Part shown: positions 1 through 11,977 of the stretch, piece by piece
How positions within the stretch are numbered: position 1 is the stretch's first letter
Layout of the letters: every line of letters begins with the position of its first letter
Assembly: GCA_030522415.1 (NCBI GenBank)
Contig: CM060126.1
Location: forward strand, 1,386,333-1,450,332
Length of the DNA: 64,000 nt
Source of the DNA: Channallabes apus
Taxonomy: Eukaryota > Chordata > Actinopteri > Siluriformes > Clariidae
Direction of reading: 5' to 3'
Notes under the pieces: model-generated
Database searches by the model: none
What the model was told of the DNA's origin: nothing
What the model saw: the letters and a program-made list of their open reading frames with translations, nothing else
Made by a program: the position numbers and the translations under genes

Positions 1-1273
1 GAAGTCATAAATTACTTTAACTAGCTTGCTAGCTTGGCTTTCAGTTTTAGAGCAGTCCGAACACAAACTGAGGTTGTTTCTGTGGAAGTTTAAGATAACC
101 GACCTGCCAGACATCCGTCCCCGATAAATCAGCCGGTTGGATCCCGGCCCCCCGTCGTCGTAGCGAAGCTCTCGGAGGACTTGTTAGCTGAAGCCTCAGC
201 TGTTCTGAGATCAGTAGCGTGTAGCAGCTGTTAACTGGTGGAGGCAGATGGAGGAAGCAGCAGGCGCTGGTCAGTTAGCGAGCTCATATCGTTTCCATGC
301 CAGAATTACACCAAAGCGAACTTTAAAGGTTCCTTATAGAGAAGGATTTCATGATTGAACTTCTTATGTCTAGCACTTTGTATTTGCGCTCACGCCCAGC
401 AGGGCGTGGCTCATGTCATTCTTTTTATTTATTTTATTTTTTTAATGGACCACACTACATGTAAATAGGGGACGTTTGCTTTGAAAAGTTTGCGTACAGT
501 ATGTTCACTCTAGGCTTTACTCTCTAACTCTCATTTCTTTCTAATAATTTGCTAGTTATATTAACATCTGCTTCATTTTCTTTTGCTACACTGACGGTGG
601 CGCACACACCTCGAGTCTTTTATTCCGCTTAGACCACAGCAATGTGTATCTGATATCACAATTAAACATTGATACGTGATATTATACTGTAAAAATTGTG
701 GAATTTCCAGGAAACAACTTCCGGTTGTCACTTACGTTATAGCAGCTATCAATGCTTGTTCCCTCAGCAGCTGTTTAATCGGTCTTTAAGTTGATAAGAA
801 ATGAATTAAAAGCGAAAAGAAATGTAAATTCCTCTGTCCTGAAAAAAAGATGAAGATTTTGTAGGTAGCTTTCCCAGCTGACACTGGAGACTCCTTCCTC
901 TTACTGTAGCTTAACATTTACAAATGTTCCACCATGACACTTTTTTCCCCCTGGAAATGTCGGAACTGTAGTGTTGAGTGCTGATTCGATCTAATCAAAG
1001 AATGTAATTGTTTTTTTCAAAAATGTTGAAGAAATTATATATTTTTTAAATGTTTCATCTCTCTTTCTCTATTTTGTATATTTATTTATTCATATATTTC
1101 ATTTTAATGTGCATTTTTCATGACATCGATTCGCCTTTAGGCCGTTTTTAGACCTACGTTGAACAGTAAAGAAAGTTAATACTTGTGATTTGATTTTGTT
1201 AGGTTTCACGCTGCACAAAACATCCTGTACACATCTCACTCCTTTTTTTTGTTTTGTTTTTTAGGCTTGACTT

Positions 1274-1309
1274 TGTGTGTGTGTGTGTGTGTGTTTTTTT
1301 TTTTTTTTT
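1274..1309. repeat. (TG)n microsatellite followed by a T run
   Basis: About ten TG dinucleotides run from 1274 to 1293, followed directly by an uninterrupted T tract. Confidence 0.9.
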
Positions 1310-1546
1310 ACCCTTTCTATACAGAAAAATATTACACAGCTTCATCGACGTGGTTTAAAAATGTAAAATTCATCTCGACGCTGATAAATAATTTAATGGC
1401 CATACAGCGGCTGCTTATTCTCTCCTCGTTCTTTTTTTATCTCTACTGATGAAAAAAAAATCCTGTAGATTTCCACACACATGCAGGACACGGCGTCTGC
1501 AGCTCGGGTTCTGCAAACAATAAGTGTCAGACAGCTTACAGAATGC

Positions 1547-1548
<2 letters not shown>

Positions 1549-1578
<30 letters not shown>
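1549..1578. repeat. (CA)n microsatellite
   Basis: A perfect CA dinucleotide run of about 15 units. It makes spurious His-Thr or Cys-Val open frames on both strands. Confidence 0.9.
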
Positions 1579-1581
<3 letters not shown>

Positions 1582-2109
1582 GCGCGAGTTCCTCTCAGTT
1601 GCCTACGCAGAATCCATTAAAGCAGCCTCACACCTGCCACGAGCACCGCATAAAGGATGCTTTTTATCCGCCCTAAACGCACGACACACTGCAGTGGAGC
1701 ACGGATGAAGGAGAGAGGGAGGGATAGAGGGAGGGAGGGAGAGAGAGAGAGAGAGGGAACGAAGCAGGATGAACGATGGAAAGAGATGCAGAATGAAAGA
1801 TGGATGAAGAAAAAAAAATAGATGGAGCAAGAAAATGAAGTGGGCACGAAAGCGACCTCAAATCTGCGACTGGTTCAATGGAATTAATTTCTGTGTAAGA
1901 TATACTCACCGTTCCAGCGGGTAAAGTCATAAGAACACTGTTGCTAGGCAACAGCGAAAGATGAAATCCCTGTTTCTAGCATATGCTAGCAAACGGCTGG
2001 GGTTAAGACACAGCGCAGGTTAAGGAGGAAGTCCAGAAATGTCAGAAATGTAAAAATTTACCTCTGGTGAGGTTATCAATTAAGGAAACACCTGCAATGA
2101 ACACTGTAA

Positions 2110-2860
2110 TCAGTTTTAGTATCAACTGCAACCCCAAATAGGTTTATGGTAGGGTAGGTGTGGCCAGAATATATAGGCTAATGGGTGGGTGTGGTCAGAC
2201 TGGGTGGGTGTGGTCAGACTGGGTGGGTGCGGTCAGAGTATATGTGTTAATGGGTGGGTGTGTTCAAATTTTATTTATTAATGGGTGGGTGTGGTCAGAA
2301 TGTCAAATTGTATGTGCTATGGGTAGGTGTGGTCAAATTGTATGTTTACATGAGTGGGTGTGGCCAAAATGTACATGGTCAGTATGTTTGTGATAATGGG
2401 TAGATGTGGTCAGAACATCTGTTTAAGTGGGTGGGTGTGGTCAGAATGCATTTAATCATGGCTGGGGCAGAATGTATGTTAAACTGGTCAGAATGCATAT
2501 GCATATGGGTGTGGTCAGAATATATAAGAATTTGATTTGATTGGTCATACTTTGAGTCAGTTGGTGGGTCAGAATTTTTATGTGTGTATAGACAAATTGT
2601 ATGTTTATGTGGGTGGGTGTGGTCAGAATGCTTGTGTTAATGGATAGGTGTGGTCAGAATGTGTTAATGGGTGGGTGTGGTCTCACCTTTGCTCCGGAGT
2701 GGGTGTGGTTATTATGCCTAGTGTTAGAGTACCTGTGTTGGGCGTGGTAAGAGGGTCAGCGTGTCCCAAGTATCTGTTTTATTTAGTAGGTGTGGCTTGA
2801 ATGACTACTTTACTGAGTGGGTGTGGTTAGAGTGGATGTTTTGGTGGCTGGTTCAAAATA
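2110..2860. repeat. Degenerate minisatellite, GTGGGTGTGGTCAGA core
   Basis: Around twenty imperfect units of roughly 25-45 bp repeat the core GGGTGGGTGTGGTCAGAAT followed by a variable T/A-rich spacer often ending in ttaatg. Unit length drifts and many copies carry substitutions, so this is an old array. The same GTGGGTGTGG core recurs in the array near 46-47 kb. Confidence 0.8.
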
Positions 2861-2897
2861 TCCATTTTTTAAAACAGAAATGCTGGTCACTTATTTG

Positions 2898-3823
2898 CAG
2901 TGTTAGAGTACTTGGATTACTTTTTTGGGGTAACGAGTACAGTAAATTTAACACGTTAGGTCCGTCATTTAAGTTCTCAGTTATTTAGTTATTTTTTAAA
3001 AAATGTAATCCGTTATTCAGACAATTTATGTAATCCATGACCCAATCCGTTAGTGTGTGTGTGTGAAAGTTGTTCTACAAGCCCAGCCCACGATAACCCT
3101 CCCCCCCACCCCCCCATTAAGAGGCATCTGTAGGTGAGATAGGGGTATCAGTAGGTGAGATAGGGGTATCAGTAGGTGAGAGAGGGGTATTAGTAGGTGA
3201 GATAGGGGTATTAGTAGGTGAGATAGGGGTATTAGTAGGTGAGATAGGGGTATTAGTAGGTGAGGTAGGGGTATTAGTAGGTGAGGTAGGGGTATTAGTA
3301 GGTGAGATAGGGGTATTAGTAGGTGAGGTAGAGGTATTAGTAGGTGAGATAGGGGTATTAGTAGGTGTGATAGGAGTATTAGTAGGTGAGATGGGGGTAT
3401 TAGTAGGTGAGAGAGGGGTATTAGTAGGTGAGATAGGGGTATTAGTAGGTGAGATAGGGGTATTAGTAGGTGTGATAGGGGTATTAGTAGGTGAGATGGG
3501 GGTATTAGTAGGTGAGAGAGGGGTATTAGTAGGTGAGATGGGGGTATTAGTAGGTGAGATAGGGGTATTAGTAGGTGAGATAGGGGTATTAGTAGTTAAC
3601 AGGTTATGGGCCAAACTTCACTGAGTGATGATGGTAGAATAATTATAAAGGTTTTGACTAAAACAACATACATGAGGAATCACAAAGGAGTTCTGCAATG
3701 GAAAAGTACTCGAACTAGTTACTTTTATCAGAAATTAATGCTGTAATGTAACTGATTACTTTTTAAAGACAGTAATTTTGTAATGTAATTAGTTACTTTA
3801 AAAAGTAACGTCCCCCAACACTG
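2898..3823. mobile_element. Non-autonomous hAT-type MITE containing a minisatellite
   Basis: The left end begins CAGTGTTAGAGTACTTGG and the right end finishes GTCCCCCAACACTG, so the termini are an imperfect inverted repeat of the CAGTGTTGGGG type. Subterminal DNA on both arms is rich in GTAAC and GTTAC, as in the common fish repeat of this kind. The 8-bp sequence cttatttg flanks the element directly at 2890-2897 and 3824-3831. A perfect 8-bp target duplication is the hallmark of hAT transposition. There is no transposase. The middle is occupied by the 21-bp tandem array at 3119-3597, so that array either amplified inside the MITE or was captured by it. Confidence 0.8.
3119..3597. repeat. 21-bp minisatellite, about 23 copies
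   Basis: The unit reads GGGGTATTAGTAGGTGAGATA with few variants (gagag, gaggt, gtgat). Because 21 is a multiple of three, long frames stay open on both strands: a TNTPISP heptad on minus and GEIGVLV on plus. These are by-products, not proteins: there is no non-repeat domain, and the array lies inside a MITE. Confidence 0.9.
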
Positions 3824-3831
3824 CTTATTTG

Positions 3832-4866
3832 AAATTGCACTATTATTTTGAATACATTTAATAATTGTTCTTATTTAAAAAAAAAAAAACCATAAACTGT
3901 CCTAATTAAATTTGTATTTTATTTGTTGTATTTTTACTTACTGCATAAGGGCCGTTTGACCAAAAAGAAAAAGTTGAGGCATTGCTTACTTCTGTAAACC
4001 ACAAAAGCTGCTAGTGTTATATAGTCCAGAATAACGGGAACCAGAGGTCTTGATTCTTAAGTAAATTTTATTTACTTTATTAAATTATTTAGATTTATTT
4101 ACAGAAGTGGAAAACGAGTTGAAAGGATTTAGGGAGAATTAGCGACAATGCTTCTGTAAAAGAAACGAGGTTTAAGCTGAGATTAACACAAGTGTCAGAG
4201 AGAGCCATGTTTATAAAGGACGGGTGCTGCATCAGTGTATGAAACACACACACACACACACACACACACAACCACACACACTTTTCTATATTTGTTTAAA
4301 AAGTACACCATACTGCGTTCTGTTAGACGTTTCAATTACACACATAGAGCTGAGTTAGCTTCATTTAGCTAATTTTATCTCATGCTGTAGCGCTGTGACT
4401 CTTAGTTAGCTAGCATTAGGCTAAATGTAATTGATTCATTTTAACCTGTAGATCGCTTCGATAGCATTTTAGCTAAGCTAGCATCAGGTTATTAAAACCA
4501 ATATAAAAGACTAGCTTTAGTTTAAGCTATGAAACACTGGGCTAACGCATACATTGTTAGCATAAACCTGTTAGCAAGGTTAGCACTGTTGCTCCTAGCG
4601 TGGTTGCAGTCCAGAAGTGAGATGTAGGTGTTTTTAGATTATATTAAATTAACAACAGTGTTTCCTTGTGTGTGAAAGAAACCAGTCAAGCATGAGAGAA
4701 TAATAGCGAGACATTTCATCACACACAGTAACGAATTAGTGTGTGTATGTGTGTGTGTGTGAGTGTGATTAACAAAACCTCAGCACTCTTTAAGCGCCAC
4801 CTGAAAACGTAAATAAATGTGCTCGTTTGTTAAGACTCTGTCCTCGTTTTCTTTCTTCCCGCTCAG
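3832..4866. other. Noncoding, GCTAGC/TTAGC-rich, with a CA run
   Basis: No gene. A (CA)n run lies at about 4244-4270. From 4340 to 4610 the words TTAGC, GCTAA and GCTAGC are strikingly frequent, a diffuse compositional repeat seen elsewhere in the window. The last 20 bases form a pyrimidine-rich tract leading into the candidate exon at 4867. Confidence 0.5.
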
Positions 4867-4985
4867 GTCCATGTGAGAGAAGCTAACGGGATAAACTTCT
4901 GATTCCTGCTTGTGAAGGCCGACGTCCTCAGGAGCTCCTAGAAACTTCTGACCTCATTTCAAGATGCCGGCGGCTACAGCGCAAC
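4867..4985 (+). CDS. Candidate host exon: 5' UTR plus first 22 coding bases
   Basis: A strong pyrimidine tract ends in cccgctcag at 4858-4866 and a strong donor, AACgtaagaa, follows position 4985, bounding a 119-nt exon. An ATG at 4964 has A at -3, which suits initiation, and reads MPAATAQ before the splice, ending in phase 1. A minimal start-stop uORF (ATGTGA) sits at about 4871. I do not recognise the gene. The candidate exon at 31382 enters in phase 1 and would continue the frame for 15 further codons. Splice signals and frame support this, but there is no homology evidence, so a chance match remains possible. The MITE at 5019 lies just inside the following intron. Confidence 0.35.
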
Positions 4986-5018
4986 GTAAGAACAAGTTTG
5001 AAATCTGTTATATTGCTA

Positions 5019-5653
5019 CCCACTGTGCAATGTGATGTCGTAGTGACGTCTTTTCCATGTCATTTTTGGATGTCCAATTTCCGTCCATTGATGGGGTTGT
5101 TTTGTAACGCCAGGTGACGTCTTTTTTTCGACGTCTACCGCACGTCAAATGTTGACTCCAGGGAGTGAACGATCTGCAAGCTGCTTCGCCGGCTGACGGC
5201 GCACGGGGCTGTAGCTTGCCCTTGCGCAGCATATATATATTGTGGCGTGGGCGGGGCAGCGGCTGACGACCGTCATGCTTTGCGGCGGGTTATTGTGTTC
5301 ACCCTCTTGGGGAAATGTCTTTGGTCTACCAAAATAAATAAATAGTCATACAGATAATAAATCTTGTTTGTTTATTAATAATCTGTATTCATATGTATAA
5401 TCATGTTGATAGGCTCTATTTTGTAAAACACATTTACTGCCACTGCAATAGACGTCCAAATGACGTCCCAAAAAAATAAGCCAGATTAGGTCAAATGTTG
5501 AACGTCAAAATGACGTCCAAGTTGGGTCATGGTTGGACGTCCAAATAGTGGACCTAGTTTGGACGTCGAATAGATGTCCAGAATTGGTCATGGACCGACG
5601 GACCCAATATAGACATGATCTGCACGTCTATCCGACGTCCAATGTTTAGAGGG
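5019..5653. mobile_element. GACGTC-rich non-autonomous DNA element
   Basis: A 635-bp segment bounded by TA on both sides (5017-5018 and 5654-5655). Its ends start CCCACTGTGCAATG on one strand and CCCTCTAAACATTG on the other, an imperfect terminal inverted repeat. Both arms carry many GACGTC, ACGTCCA and GGACGT words, densest from 5450 to 5640. There is no transposase. The superfamily is not assigned. Compare the element at 16986-18504, which shares the motif style but has different termini. Confidence 0.5.
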
Positions 5654-5655
5654 TA

Positions 5656-6959
5656 ATAAAATTTAATTGAATTGAATTATACATTATTCACTTATTTCCA
5701 CACGTGATTCTTATTCATGGTTCCGTTATTTTCACGTGATACTTGATTCCTTATTTTTTTCATATGATTCCATAGATGATTCATTTATTTTTACATGATT
5801 CCTTTTCTTGATTCATTTTTGTACATAATTTACATATTTTTTCTGTCATTTTTATACACATTTCTATGATGATTTACTTATTAAAACTTTTTTAAAATAA
5901 AAAAATATTTATTTGTATCTATTTTCATGGGTTTTGTCATAAGTCCAGTACATCACAAAGCCACTACACCATAAAAGCTAACATGGCTAACAAGCTAAGC
6001 CACGTAATTAACTAGACTTCATGAGATCCAGTTAGAATTAATGACATTTTCCCCTGCTGTACTGGTGGTTGTCATGTTCTTTCCTCTAGTTTGAGGTGCA
6101 TGCTGAGTAACCCGAATGTCATGCTCTGACCTCTCTCTGTGCTCTCAGAAGTCAGAAACCGGCGCACACACACACACACACACACACATGGTGCTAGTGC
6201 TGGATGACCCTGAGTGCTTGAGATCTAATTATTGTGGCTCTGAGCTCGTCTACTTGAAACCAGCGGAGGAGAATAATGATGAAATTCGTCCTTCGCTCTC
6301 TCCCTCCTCCTCCTCCTCCTCTATTTCTCTCTGCCACATATCTCTTTTCTCATCACTCGCGTGGACGCTCAGGGGACGGCACCGTCGTTCTCGCTTGTTT
6401 TGTTCTGCTTCAAGCAATCAACACTGCAGTGTCCGAAAAAAGAAGTGGCCTAAATGAAAAAGAAAACTTGCGCACTTGATTCATTAGAGGCTGAACGGTG
6501 TGGAGAGGAAGCGTGTACGGAATGCTGAGCGGACGGAAGCAAACAGAAGATCAGATCCCCTGGACCCATGTCGTTATTAATGCATTGGCAATTAGTAGCT
6601 TAGATGAGTTAGATTAGCAATTAGCAGTGGGTAATTTGCTTCTTTTTTTTTTTTTTTGCAAACTAGATTGTCTTGTTTTAAACAGTTATTGTTCTTTTTG
6701 GTGGCGATTTTGTAAAGTTAATTATATTGTGAAGTTTTTGGACAATTATCAGGAGAATATTTGAACACGTTATTTGAGGCAGCCGAAGATTTATTTTCTT
6801 TATGTTCTCAATATAATTTTTTGAATACGGTAATTTCTTGAGGTCTAGTTTAGCAATAGTTATTGATAATTATTAAGTACTGTATTTAAAATTTTTTTAA
6901 TAATTAATAATTTTTTTTATAAAATTTCCTGTATATATACACTATATCATCTATACATA
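5656..6959. other. Noncoding; degenerate tgattc array and CA run
   Basis: Positions 5690-5880 are a loose tandem array of TTATTTTT...TGATTC units of about 25-35 bp. A (CA)n run lies at 6165-6188 and a TCC run at about 6304-6320. The open frames at 6116-6479 are made by these repeats. No gene is seen. Confidence 0.5.
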
Positions 6960-7470
6960 CAGTATAATAAAAGTGTAAAGTTGGCGTGTCTGTACATTAA
7001 AGATATTCATGAAAAAATGTTTTCTGGGGGATGTAAGATGAGTAATGGAACACATCATTATGTTTTTTTGGAATTTGGGGTCTTTTTTGAGGATTTTTTG
7101 GGTCTGCTTGTTTATGCATACATCACGTAAAAACTACTGAATGAATTTTAATGGGGGTTTCACAGGTCTATTTGTCCGGGCTTGAGGTAACATATAGGCT
7201 TAGTTTCATCGCAATCGGCTCACAGGAAGAGAAGATATACTCATTTGAAATTTAAATGGAAAATACCCTTATATCATAAAAAAAAGAAAAAAAATCAACC
7301 TTGGAAAAACCATTAGTTCAAATCGAATTTCAACAGATGGCGCTGTACTATTTTAACACATCATGATGCTGTTTGTTCACTAATGTTCTCTAACAAACCT
7401 CTGAAAGCTTCATAGAACAGCTGTATTTATACTGAGATTAAATTACAGACAGATGGACTCTATTTACTAA
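6960..7470. repeat. Possible interspersed repeat fragment, class unknown
   Basis: The stretch around 7100-7400 (aaaactactgaatgaattttaatg, then a cagatggcgctgtac segment) resembles a noncoding repeat I associate with fish genomes. I cannot see termini or a target duplication, and the call rests on memory rather than structure here. Confidence 0.25.
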
Positions 7471-9149
7471 TTAGGTGACTTCTGAAGGTGATCGGTTCCT
7501 CTGGATTTTAGTTAGCGGGCTGAGTACAAACGCATGCCACACTTTTCTGATTTTCATTTGTAAAACATTGGAGAACCATTTATTTATTATCCACTTCACA
7601 ATTATGTGCCACTTTGTGTTGGTGGATCACATAAAATCCCAACAAAATATCTTTTATTATAATTTCTTTTTAACATTTACTTTTTTCTTTATTGTTATTA
7701 TAATTATTATTATTGTTTTTTTATATCAATTTGTTTTGACATTATTTTACAGCACATTTTCCAGAATGATACTTAGTTTTAATTGTTGATGTATTTATTT
7801 TCTTCCCAATGTTTCTCTGCTAAACTTGGCATTAAACACTTCCTGGATTCATCAGGGAATATGATCACATGACGCGTGTATGGAGCTGTCGCACCTCAGA
7901 GTACACACTTCCAAGCCTAGGTACACATCCGCGTCTGATCTGATCAGAATTCTAGGGCCCGGTTTTGAACGGCTTGCATTTAGGATGGAACCTAAAAAAG
8001 TTCTGGAATCCCGCTGAGTGAGGAAGAATGGGTTCTTCATGCGTTCTTCATGGGTGTCAGTAGAGTTTCAAGACCATTTCTGATAGCAGAACACACTGTT
8101 TAAAGGGACAGTTGAAGAACCCTCATGCTCCTATGGGTCGTGTTCACTTGAGTTACAGTCTAGAACAGGTTCTTTCAGAAATGGTTCTAAAAGGAAGACC
8201 TTGTTCAGGTTCCACACAGCATCCATACAGTATGTGTTTCCTGAGAAGAAGAACCGCAAACAGAACCATTAAGTTGAGATTTTTAAAAAAATGCACAATA
8301 AAAGCTTCTTTGGTTTGTGCCTCCTGCAAGAATCTACAACAGTGCTTTCATTCTTCTAGGGTTCTCCTGCTCTGATTCATTGCGGTGTTGGTGCTGTAGC
8401 ACATTATTCTGCATCCTGCAGGAAGAAACCTCGCGCCAACATGGTCGTGACTAGCCGCGCAGGCTCGCTAACATGATTATGGATTGTTTAGGGATGTAGA
8501 TAGAAACATGAGAGCAGAATCCAAAAGAATGACCTGCAGTGTTTTTCCCTTTTCACATTAAAAAAAAAGCTGAAGCACTATGCAGGGAATGTGAAATAAA
8601 AAAGAAGGGAATAGTTGATGATTCCACTTCGTCCATGATCGAGTGTGTGTGGCTGGGTCCTGATTGATGATGTCATAATACGTAAATAAAACCCCTTTCT
8701 GATCAATCGGAGGTCTGTAGCTCCTGAGGTGGAAACCTGAGTTTTCTTTATTTATTCCTGAGAATGCATGTTTTTTTTGTTTCCTTTTTTTGTTACAGCT
8801 TGTTAACATGATATCTGACAAACCCCTGTTTCCTGTTGTAGGTTCCTTAAAACCGGTGCTCAAGGGGTTTATTTTTGGACAGTTCAGGGTTCTTCACAAA
8901 AAAAAAGGGGGGGCTTTATTTTATAATGGGCTTCTCGTTTTTGTCAGGTAAACATGATGGAGTGCAGCAGACTGGGTTGTGTGTAAACAGTAAACAGGAA
9001 GTGCTGGGAGATCAGGGACACTCAGGAGCACATGGTGGTGTGTGGAGTTTGTGGTACGTGATGTGCAGAGACAGAAGACAGGACGATGTTCAGGAGGAGA
9101 AAGAGGGAGGGGCTACAGTAGATGGCGTGAGCTGGGAACAGTGCTCAGG
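7471..9149. other. Noncoding, rich in GGTTCTT/AGAACC words
   Basis: From 7970 to 8300 and again at 8840-8900 the words GGTTCTTC, GGTTCC and AGAACC recur on both strands, suggesting a decayed DNA-transposon-derived repeat. No termini can be placed. Open frames here carry no recognisable domain. Confidence 0.35.
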
Positions 9150-9600
9150 TTATTAGCACTCACGTGGGGATTATAGATCAGGTGGGGACTAGCACTCAGA
9201 TGGGGATTAGACCTCAGGTGGGGATTAGTGCTGAGATGGTGACTAGCGTTCCGTTGGGGATTAGCGCTCAGGTGGAGATTAGCGTTTAGGAGGAAATTAG
9301 TCTTTTAATATAGTGTTTCGTAGAATGTTTTTATTTTTTCCATATTTATTTTTGTTTCATTTTTACTTTTCAATCAGGTTGTGATTAGCGCTCAGGTGAG
9401 GATTAGCGTAGGATTAGTTGTGTTTAGTGTTCAGCTAATCAGGTTTTAATTAGCGCTCAGGCGAGGATTAGAATTCAGGTGAGGTCTAGGGCTCAGGTGA
9501 GGATTAGAGTTTAGGTAGGGATTAGCACTGAGAGGGTGACTAGCGTTCAGTTGGGGATTAGTGCTCAGGTTGTGGTTAGCGTTCAGGTGGAAATTTTTTT
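9150..9600. repeat. Degenerate 18-20 bp minisatellite
   Basis: Imperfect units of the form GGGGATTAGCGCTCAGGT repeat at 9150-9300 and 9375-9590, interrupted by an AT-rich stretch at about 9300-9375. Substitutions and unit-length drift indicate age. Confidence 0.8.
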
Positions 9601-10629
9601 GGTTACTTTCTTCCTTTCAGTTTTCATTTCTTTTTGTTTATCTTATTTCCTTTCCTGCCTTTCCTTCTTTTAGTTCTTCCTTTTCTTCTTTCCCTTCTTT
9701 TTTGTTTCTTTCTTCATTTTGTTGAGTCCAGAACGGTTTAGAAACGTTTTGCATAAAAAATTTAATAAAACAATCGGGCACATGCCGTTAAAGGAAATTA
9801 ACTTTAGAACAGTATCAGGACACTAACTCGGCTTTATCACACTGCAGTAACGGTGCGACTGTGAGTTCCACACCGTGCTGTATCGGTCAGACTGATGTTC
9901 TGTGTTCTGTCTCCAGAACATGAACAGGAGCCTCGGCGGGACGACGGACCGCAGTTTAACCCTGAGCTCGGGGAAAATCCATTAACTGCAGCATTGGCCG
10001 TTTTTTTCTGCCAGTGTTCATATGAGCGACTGCCGAGATCACACACACTCGCGCTCACAGTCGCCATAGAGACAGCAGGTTGTCAGAATTAATTAGTGTG
10101 ACCTCTTTGGGTAGAGGCGACTCCAAGGTCAGAGGTCAGACAAACAAAATTTAATTTTTTTTTTATGACAGCTTTTGCTGGAGTCAGACTGAATGGAGAC
10201 GTAGGAGTGAGTGAGTGTGCGCGCGTGTGTTTGTTTGTTTGTTCATTCTAGCTTTCTGTTATTAATAATGCAAAGGCACAGGAGACAGAAAGCTGAATTC
10301 TGAACAAGCAGGAACAGGAAAGAAGGAAATATTGGTAGTTTTATGTCATACAGTATACACGGGCATGTAAAAATATTAATAAATATATAAAATCACAGGG
10401 CGGAGCCAATGCAAATCATCCAGAAATGCACAGCGTTTGTGCAGAATGATGTCAAATACTGTAAATAAATAAATATATAAAATTGGAGTTTAAGCACTTA
10501 TCCTCTAATTGTGCTTCTTTATTTATTTAATTATTTGTTTAATTTATAACCTTACTATGTAAAGTTTAAAATAAATCCTTTTTTTTGTTTTTTAATAGCA
10601 TTTTTTCAAATACTGTTATTTTAATATTA
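9601..10629. other. Noncoding; pyrimidine tract and one weak exon-like block
   Basis: Positions 9600-9720 are CT-rich. At 9905-9914 ctgtctccag resembles an acceptor and the following 170 bases stay open and less AT-rich, but there is no matching donor and no recognised domain, so I do not call an exon. The remainder up to the Tc1 end is AT-rich. Confidence 0.35.
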
Positions 10630-11977
10630 TACAGTGGTGTGAAAAACTATTTGCCCCCTTCCTGATTTCTTATTCTTTTGCATGTTTGTCACACTGAAAT
10701 GTTTCTGCTCATCAAAAACCGTTAACTATTAGTCAAAGATAACATAACTGAACACAAAATGCAGTTTTTAAATGAAGGTTTACGTTATTCAGGGAGGAAA
10801 AAAAACTCCAAATCTACATGGCCCTGTGTGAAAAAGTGATTGCCCCCCTTGTTAAAAAATAACTTAACTGTGGTTTATCACACCTGAGTTCAATTTCTGT
10901 AGTCACCCCCAGGCCTGATTACTGCCACACCTGTTTCAATCAAGAAATCACTTAAATAGGAGCTACCTGACACAGAGAAGTAGACCAAAAGCACCTCAAA
11001 AGCTAGACATCATGCCAAGATCCAAAGAAATTCAGGAACAAAAGTAATTGAGATCTATCAGTCTGGTAAAGGTTATAAAGCCATTTCTAAAGCTTTGGGA
11101 CTCCAGCGAACCACAGTGAGAGCCATTATCCACAAATGGCAAAAACATGGAACAGTGGTGAACCTTCCCAGGAGTGGCCGGCCGACCAAAATTACCCCAA
11201 GAGCGCAGAGACAACTGATCCGAGAGGCCACAAAAGACCCCAGGACAACATCTAAAGAACTGCAGGCCTCACTTGCCTCAATTAAGGTCAGTGTTCACGA
11301 CTCCACCATAAGAAAGAGACTGGGCAAAAACGGCCTGCATGGCAGATTTCCAAGGCGCAAACCACTTTTAAGCAAAAAGAACATTAAGGCTCGTCTCAAT
11401 TTTGCTAAAAAACATCTCAATGATTGCCAAGACTTTTGGGAAAATACCTTGTGGACCGACGAGACAAAAGTTGAACTTTTTGGAAGGCGCGTGTCCCGTT
11501 ACATCTGGCGTAAAAGTAACACAGCATTTCAGAAAAAGAACATCATACCAACAGTAAAATATGGTGGTGGTAGTGTGATGGTCTGGGGTTGTTTTGCTGC
11601 TTCAGGACCTGGAAGGCTTGCTGTGATAGATGGAACCATGAATTCTACTGTCTACCAAAAAATCCTGAAGGAGAATGTCCGGCCATCTGTTCGTCAACTC
11701 AAGCTGAAGCGATCTTGGGTGCTGCAGCAGGACAATGACCCAAAACACACCAGCAAATCCACCTCTGAATGGCTGAAGAAAAACAAAATGGAGACTTTGG
11801 AGTGGCCTAGTCAAAGTCCTGACCTGAATCCTATTGAGATGTTGTGGCATGAACTTAAAAAGGCGGTTCATGCTAGAAAATCCTCAAATAAAGCTGAATT
11901 ACAACAATTCTGCAAAGATGAGTGGGACAAAATTCCTCCAGAGCGCTGTAAAAGACTCGTTGCAAGTTATCGCAAAC

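Larger units (their letters stand above)
1..2109. other. Left-edge noncoding sequence
   Basis: No convincing gene. Positions 100-280 are less AT-rich than their surroundings and hold an ATG at 248 followed by seven sense codons and a weak donor-like gtcagt at about 270, so a 5' exon of a host gene is possible but weakly supported. The rest is AT-rich. A purine-rich (GA)n-like tract lies at about 1706-1757. Short open frames here are repeat-driven or have no recognisable domain. Confidence 0.4.

Noticed and set aside
3117..3614. 165-residue TNTPISP repeat protein on minus and its plus-strand counterpart
   Set aside because: Both are produced by a 21-bp minisatellite inside a MITE; there is no non-repeat domain, and both strands are open for the trivial reason that the unit is a multiple of three.
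9895..10092. Possible coding exon EHEQEPRRDDGPQFNPELGE
   Set aside because: An acceptor-like site and an open frame exist, but no donor, no recognised domain and no frame link to other candidate exons.
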